In this document: piece by piece, positions 8,605 through 10,906 of the stretch | Numbering within the stretch: position 1 is the stretch's first letter | How the letters are laid out: each line of letters starts with the position of its first letter | Made by a program: the position numbers and the translations under genes | DNA from: Verrucomicrobiota bacterium | GTDB lineage: Bacteria > Verrucomicrobiota > Verrucomicrobiia > Chthoniobacterales > UBA10450 | Direction: 5' to 3' | DNA: 10,906 nt | Assembly (NCBI GenBank): GCA_003218345.1 | Contig: QHNF01000006.1 | Location: 1-10,906, forward strand | Notes under the pieces: model-generated | Seen by the model: the letters and a program-made list of their open reading frames with translations, nothing else | What the model was told of the DNA's origin: nothing | Database searches by the model: none

Positions 8605-8614
8605 TCACCTCCTT
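8605..8614 (-). promoter_or_regulatory. Perfect Shine-Dalgarno sequence that fixes the selD start
   Basis: The minus strand reads AAGGAGGTGA, complementary to the whole 16S rRNA 3' tail, with five bases (CCTCG) before ATG 8599. It shows that translation starts upstream of the in-frame TGA and predicts strong initiation. It lies 39 bases after the tRNA-Sec end, in a pyrimidine-rich leader. Confidence 0.9.
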
Positions 8615-8652
8615 TCGAGAAAATGAAGATTAAGAGGAAGAGAAAGATTGTG

Positions 8653-8749
8653 CGGAGAGGATAGGAATCGAACCTACCTCGGTCCCGCTGGTGCGGAATC
8701 GACAACGGTTTTGAAGACCGCGAGGGCCACCAGGCACCCTTCACTCTCC
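8653..8749 (-). tRNA. selC: tRNA-Sec (anticodon UCA)
   Basis: This 97-base tRNA decodes UGA as selenocysteine. The anticodon loop CTTCAAA (8716-8710) holds TCA at 8714-8712, closed by CGGT/ACCG. Other tRNA-Sec hallmarks are a long variable arm with TTCCGC/GCGGGA around ACCA (8698-8683), a D arm with a short TGGT loop, and the T arm GTAGG-TTCGATT-CCTAT (8677-8661). The acceptor begins GGAGAG and pairs with CTCTCC, followed by discriminator G at 8653; the genome then reads CAC, so CCA is not encoded. Only 12 bases separate the T loop from the discriminator, where canonical bacterial tRNA-Sec (8+5 bp) has 13, and U7 faces C. It lies between the SelW-like gene and selD, both predicted selenoproteins, on the same strand, and may be processed from a common transcript. 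Confidence 0.95.
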
Positions 8750-8750
8750 A

Positions 8751-8785
8751 GATTGTGGATTGTGGATTGCGGATTGCGGATTGCG
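8751..8785. repeat. Five tandem copies of a 7-base unit (GATTGYG)
   Basis: The plus strand reads two GATTGTG units followed by three GATTGCG units without a break, starting two bases upstream of the tRNA-Sec 5' end. This occupies the spot where a separate selC promoter would be. Similar short GGATTGCG-type repeats occur between genes in many bacteria. I see no convincing promoter here. Confidence 0.85.
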
Positions 8786-8823
8786 AATGATCGACAATTG
8801 GTCTTCGCGGTACAGAGCGGATT

Positions 8824-9060
8824 TTATTTTGCCTTCTTGATTGCGCTGACCATAGCGTCGAAATCCGGCCAGTCGCCGGTATCGAGTTTGGAATGGAGAA
8901 GTTTGCCATTGGCGCGGATCTCGAAGGCGCCCCCGCTCGAAGGGATGAGCGTGAGCGACTTGATGCGCTCGCCGAGCTCAAGAATTTTGGTCGCCAAACT
9001 GACGGCCTTCGGCGTGTAGTTTCAAACGACGCAGTATTCGATCGATACCTCGGTTTTCAC
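8824..9060 (-). CDS. SelW-like (Rdx family) selenoprotein with CVVU redox motif
   Basis: This 78-residue thioredoxin-fold protein is visible only if TGA at 9022-9024 is read as Sec13. It reads MKTEVSIEYCVVU and then NYTPKAVSLATKILEL, giving a C-x-x-U motif after the first beta strand, as in SelW/SelT/SelH/Rdx12 proteins. Downstream, SSGGAFEIRANGKLLHSK (41-58) matches the Rdx core (GGxFEVxxxGxxIxSK), and DWPDFDAMVSAIKKAK closes the fold. The similarity continues in one frame on both sides of the TGA, so a pseudogene is unlikely. The GTG start at 9060 has AAGGAG seven bases upstream (9068-9073), and a candidate promoter lies just before that. The stop is TAA. It is first in the sel cluster, 74 bases before selC. 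Family role: small redox protein; the substrate is unknown. Family membership is very likely; the exact subfamily is not settled. Confidence 0.9.
8989..9015 (-). promoter_or_regulatory. Region likely to hold the SECIS of the SelW-like gene
   Basis: Two mutually exclusive hairpins can be drawn just after the Sec UGA. One is ACGCC-GAA-GGCCGT with one bulged C, at +7 to +20, rather close to the UGA. The other is GGCCGT with GCGACC around a seven-base loop, at +15 to +33, containing one C-A mismatch and a G-U pair. The second has the more usual distance. I cannot choose between them by eye. Confidence 0.3.
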
Positions 9061-9083
9061 CAACGAGCTCCTTTCCGACAATG

Positions 9084-9112
9084 AAAGTATCGATGCGATG
9101 AAATGAGGTCAA
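9084..9112 (-). promoter_or_regulatory. Candidate sigma-70-type promoter for the sel cluster
   Basis: On the minus strand TTGACC (9112-9107, five of six matches to the -35 consensus) is followed after exactly 17 bases by TACTTT (9089-9084, a weak -10). The ribosome-binding site AAGGAG begins 10 bases further on, so the leader would be very short. It is the only good promoter candidate I find upstream of the SelW-like gene. Confidence 0.4.
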
Positions 9113-9154
9113 GGAATGTCCCAGGCGCATCCGCGCGCTGCCGCGCTCTCGGTA

Positions 9155-9197
9155 GCACACGCGTCTCGCGTGCTGGCGATGACGTCCTCGCCATCGC
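9155..9197. repeat. Double inverted repeat in the intergenic region
   Basis: CACGCG-TCT-CGCGTG (9158-9172), with an outer AGC/GCT, is followed at once by GCGATG/CATCGC (9176-9197), which overlaps an alternative GGCGA/TCGCC pairing. The pattern resembles compound palindromic intergenic repeats. It lies about 95 bases upstream of the SelW-like start, beyond the candidate promoter. No coding frame here looks real. Confidence 0.5.
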
Positions 9198-9251
9198 GAA
9201 CTTCTCGTGTGAACGCAATCCAAAATCAGACGCGAAATGTCTGGAAAGTTC

Positions 9252-9272
9252 GTTTCGGCGGGGCGCTGAAAC
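9252..9272. repeat. Nine-base-pair hairpin with GGG loop
   Basis: GTTTCGGCG and CGCTGAAAC flank GGG and pair over nine positions, with one G-U. No T-run follows on either strand, so I do not call it an intrinsic terminator. Confidence 0.5.
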
Positions 9273-9285
9273 CAGCACGAGAGAG

Positions 9286-9311
9286 GCGTGCGCTACCAAC
9301 TATCGGCACGC
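9286..9311. repeat. Short inverted repeat GCGTGC/GCACGC
   Basis: Six-base arms at 9286-9291 and 9306-9311 are separated by 14 bases. It is weak alone and is listed because it sits in a 475-base gene-free stretch dense with such dyads. Confidence 0.35.
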
Positions 9312-9400
9312 AACTGTCCGCGTTGCGTACGCACCCAGCCAAGGTCATCCGCCTTCGCTGCGCTACCGCGTGGCAGTGCGCAAGCACAGCTACAACTTAG

Positions 9401-9448
9401 GAAGTGTAGCCGCAGCCCGCTCCACCGGGCTGCGGCATGCTCCACTTC
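9401..9448. repeat. Nested palindrome with a perfect 10-bp stem
   Basis: CCGCAGCCCG (9410-9419) pairs perfectly with CGGGCTGCGG (9426-9435) around a six-base loop. An outer GAAGTG (9401-9406) pairs with CACTTC (9443-9448). Two nested levels suggest a dispersed palindromic element of the GTAGCCGC...GCGGC kind rather than a simple terminator; no T-run follows on either strand. Confidence 0.6.
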
Positions 9449-9495
9449 AGAAAGCGCGGAAACAACCGCGGCTTTTAGCCCTGAAGAAGTCTTTG

Positions 9496-9517
9496 GAAGC
9501 GCCGGCCCCGGCGCTTC
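9496..9517 (-). terminator. Perfect 10-bp dyad after the outer-membrane gene, possible terminator
   Basis: GAAGCGCCGG and CCGGCGCTTC flank CC, 18 bases after the stop of the outer-membrane gene in its reading direction. The stem is strong, but the minus strand continues CAAAGACTTCTTC without a clear T-run. It may be a weak intrinsic terminator, a 3'-end stabilising hairpin, or another repeat. Confidence 0.45.
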
Positions 9518-9535
9518 TTACCGTGACTGTCGACG

Positions 9536-10906
9536 TTAGAAGGCGAAGTTGAGACCGCTGCGGACCATTCCGAAATTATTTTTCGGCCCGTCGATCACGC
9601 CAAAGGTCAAGTCGTTAGTCCAACCGACGTGCCGCGCGATTCGGAATTCGAGGCCGGCTCCGAATTGGCCGACCGATTTGGTTTCGCTACCGAAGTGATG
9701 CGTCTGGGCATGCACAGTGAACGCGTCCGATGGCCCCTGGGTGGTCAGAATATCTTTTTCGCCGCCGCCGAAAATCGCACCGACACCGGCCCAGGCGTAC
9801 GGCGCGAAACGTGTGCATGGAATTGGATAGCGCAGTGTAAATGTCCCTAATAGAGCGCCAATGGTATGGTCGTGATTGATTCTCTCGCGAGTAAAAATAG
9901 GGGTCGTCGGATCCTCGAAGATATCGAAGCCGTTTTTGCTGGCATCGAGAGCGAATCCTTCAATGCCCACACCGAAGTAGCGGTGGAAAAAATATTTGAT
10001 GTCGCCGCCTCCGCCCCAAGCGTGATCGCCACCAATGTAACGGTCGAAGGTGCCGAGCACGGGGTGGCCTTCACTGGTACTTTGCACGACATCGACCAAC
10101 CAAAGATTAGGATTGTACTCGGTGTTGGTGAAAGCATAGGTGCCCCAGAGATTCACATTCCATTCGTTATCGCCGTACCATTGGGGGCACGGCGCCAGCG
10201 CGACCTGCTTCATTTCTTTTCCCGAATCTGTTCCCGAATAGTTATCGGCGACGCCAGCGCCAGAGTAGTAACGAAACCGCGTGGACACGGGCGCTTCGGC
10301 TTCGGCGCGTTCACTGCCGAAGAGCCAGGAAAAGGCAACAAAAACATCAGCCACAGGTGAATCGTCGGTGCAGCCGAATAAGGGTGAAATATCCACGCGA
10401 GTTTGCGACGTCGGCTTCCACGCGACGGTTGGACCGATGACGAAAATGTTCTCGGGATTACCGCGTGTGTCTTTGACGGTGAAATTTTTGTATTCCATTT
10501 CCACGCCGACTTTCAGGCGCTCGTTAGGTAAGAGGAACGGCATCAAGACGCTTTGTGAGAAGCCCCATTCGCGGCCGCGATCGCCGGTATTCTCTTTTTC
10601 GAAAAACCAGTTCATTGCCCACTCAAAGCGCTCGCCGAAGTCCTGGGCGAGAAGCAAACGAAATTCGTAGGCGTCGGGAACTTTCGGCGGGCCGCTCTCT
10701 TCCTCCTCCTCTCCAGGAGGCGGTGGCGCTTCTTCGTGTCGAATGGTACCGACGCCGAATTTATATTCCGCGAACAGTGTTGGGTTGAGGGGAATCTTGT
10801 TCCAGTCAGCGAGAGCCCATCGTGCTTCCAGACTCACTGTCTTCGCGCCGCCGCCGCCATTGAATCGTTCGAACTGCGCTTCCGCGGCAATCCCTAAACG
10901 ATAGGG
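9536..10906 (-). CDS. Outer-membrane beta-barrel protein, apparently two barrel modules (5' end outside the window)
   Basis: The frame is open to the right edge, so the true start and any signal peptide lie outside; 456 codons plus a TAA stop are present. The pattern is alternating aromatic and polar strands with glycine-rich turns, ending in SGLNFAF with a terminal Phe, typical of Gram-negative outer-membrane barrels. Residues about 1-197 form one run of strands (AEYKFGVG, KVGVEMEYKNF, ADVFVAFSWLFG) with an acidic, proline-rich loop, EAPPPPGEEEEE, near 59-70. After a linker containing SGKEMKQVALAPCPQWYGD, a second module begins at EWNVNLWGTYAF and continues through FGVGIEGFALD, YAWAGVGAIFGGG and FGAGLEFRIA to the end. 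The function is not recognised. No neighbour suggests a substrate, and inverted repeats separate it from the sel cluster. Surface or outer-membrane location is likely. Confidence 0.75.
   Translation of the reverse strand, partial: PYRLGIAAEAQFERFNGGGGAKTVSLEARWALADWNKIPLNPTLFAEYKFGVGTIRHEEAPPPPGEEEEESGPPKVPDAYEFRLLLAQDFGERFEWAMNWFFEKENTGDRGREWGFSQSVLMPFLLPNERLKVGVEMEYKNFTVKDTRGNPENIFVIGPTVAWKPTSQTRVDISPLFGCTDDSPVADVFVAFSWLFGSERAEAEAPVSTRFRYYSGAGVADNYSGTDSGKEMKQVALAPCPQWYGDNEWNVNLWGTYAFTNTEYNPNLWLVDVVQSTSEGHPVLGTFDRYIGGDHAWGGGGDIKYFFHRYFGVGIEGFALDASKNGFDIFEDPTTPIFTRERINHDHTIGALLGTFTLRYPIPCTRFAPYAWAGVGAIFGGGEKDILTTQGPSDAFTVHAQTHHFGSETKSVGQFGAGLEFRIARHVGWTNDLTFGVIDGPKNNFGMVRSGLNFAF

Noticed and set aside
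8751..8785. Repeat array considered as a CRISPR.
   Set aside because: The units are seven bases long and directly adjacent, with no spacers and no cas genes.
8589..8981. Minus-strand frame of 130 codons crossing the tRNA-Sec gene.
   Set aside because: It overlaps tRNA-Sec, the selD start and the SelW-like gene in another frame, and its sequence is low complexity.
9022..9024. Reading the SelW-like gene as a pseudogene with a nonsense mutation.
   Set aside because: The stop falls exactly at the redox U position, the rest of the frame is intact, and tRNA-Sec, SelA, SelB and SelD are adjacent.
9103..9552. Plus-strand frame of 149 codons in the intergenic region.
   Set aside because: It reads through several inverted repeats, has no family resemblance, and ends inside the outer-membrane gene on the opposite strand.

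Overview
The window is bacterial chromosomal DNA of moderately high GC. Every gene I can support lies on the minus strand, so transcription runs from right to left. The genes are short-spaced or overlapping, and the gaps carry many palindromic repeats. The style of the outer-membrane protein (a D-N-E-W-N-V-x-L-W-G-T-Y-A-F module) and of the intergenic repeats reminds me of soil Verrucomicrobiota, but this taxonomic guess is inference and only moderately secure.

Layout in transcriptional order. 10906-9536: an outer-membrane beta-barrel protein whose 5' end is cut by the right edge and which seems to contain two barrel modules. 9535-9061: about 475 bases without a gene, holding a hairpin that may act as terminator, at least four other inverted repeats, and a plausible promoter facing the next gene. 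9060-8824: a 78-residue SelW-like (Rdx family) redox protein whose CxxU motif needs an in-frame UGA read as selenocysteine. 8749-8653: tRNA-Sec (selC) with anticodon UCA. 8599-7541: selD, itself a selenoprotein with UGA at the catalytic position. 7556-6183: selA, overlapping selD. 6182-6010: a repeat-like spacer. 6009-4102: selB. 4076-1062: an AddB/RecB-type PD-(D/E)XK nuclease. 1068-1: the first 356 codons of a UvrD/AddA-type helicase, overlapping addB by 7 bases and running off the left edge.

The centre is a complete selenocysteine island. SelD makes selenophosphate, SelA converts seryl-tRNA-Sec to selenocysteyl-tRNA, SelB carries it to the ribosome at recoded UGA codons, selC is the tRNA, and SelW and SelD are the local users. 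Ordinary gene calling would miss the SelW gene altogether and cut the first 21 residues, including the active site, from SelD. The AddAB-like pair downstream is a DNA double-strand-break resection enzyme with no evident link to selenium.
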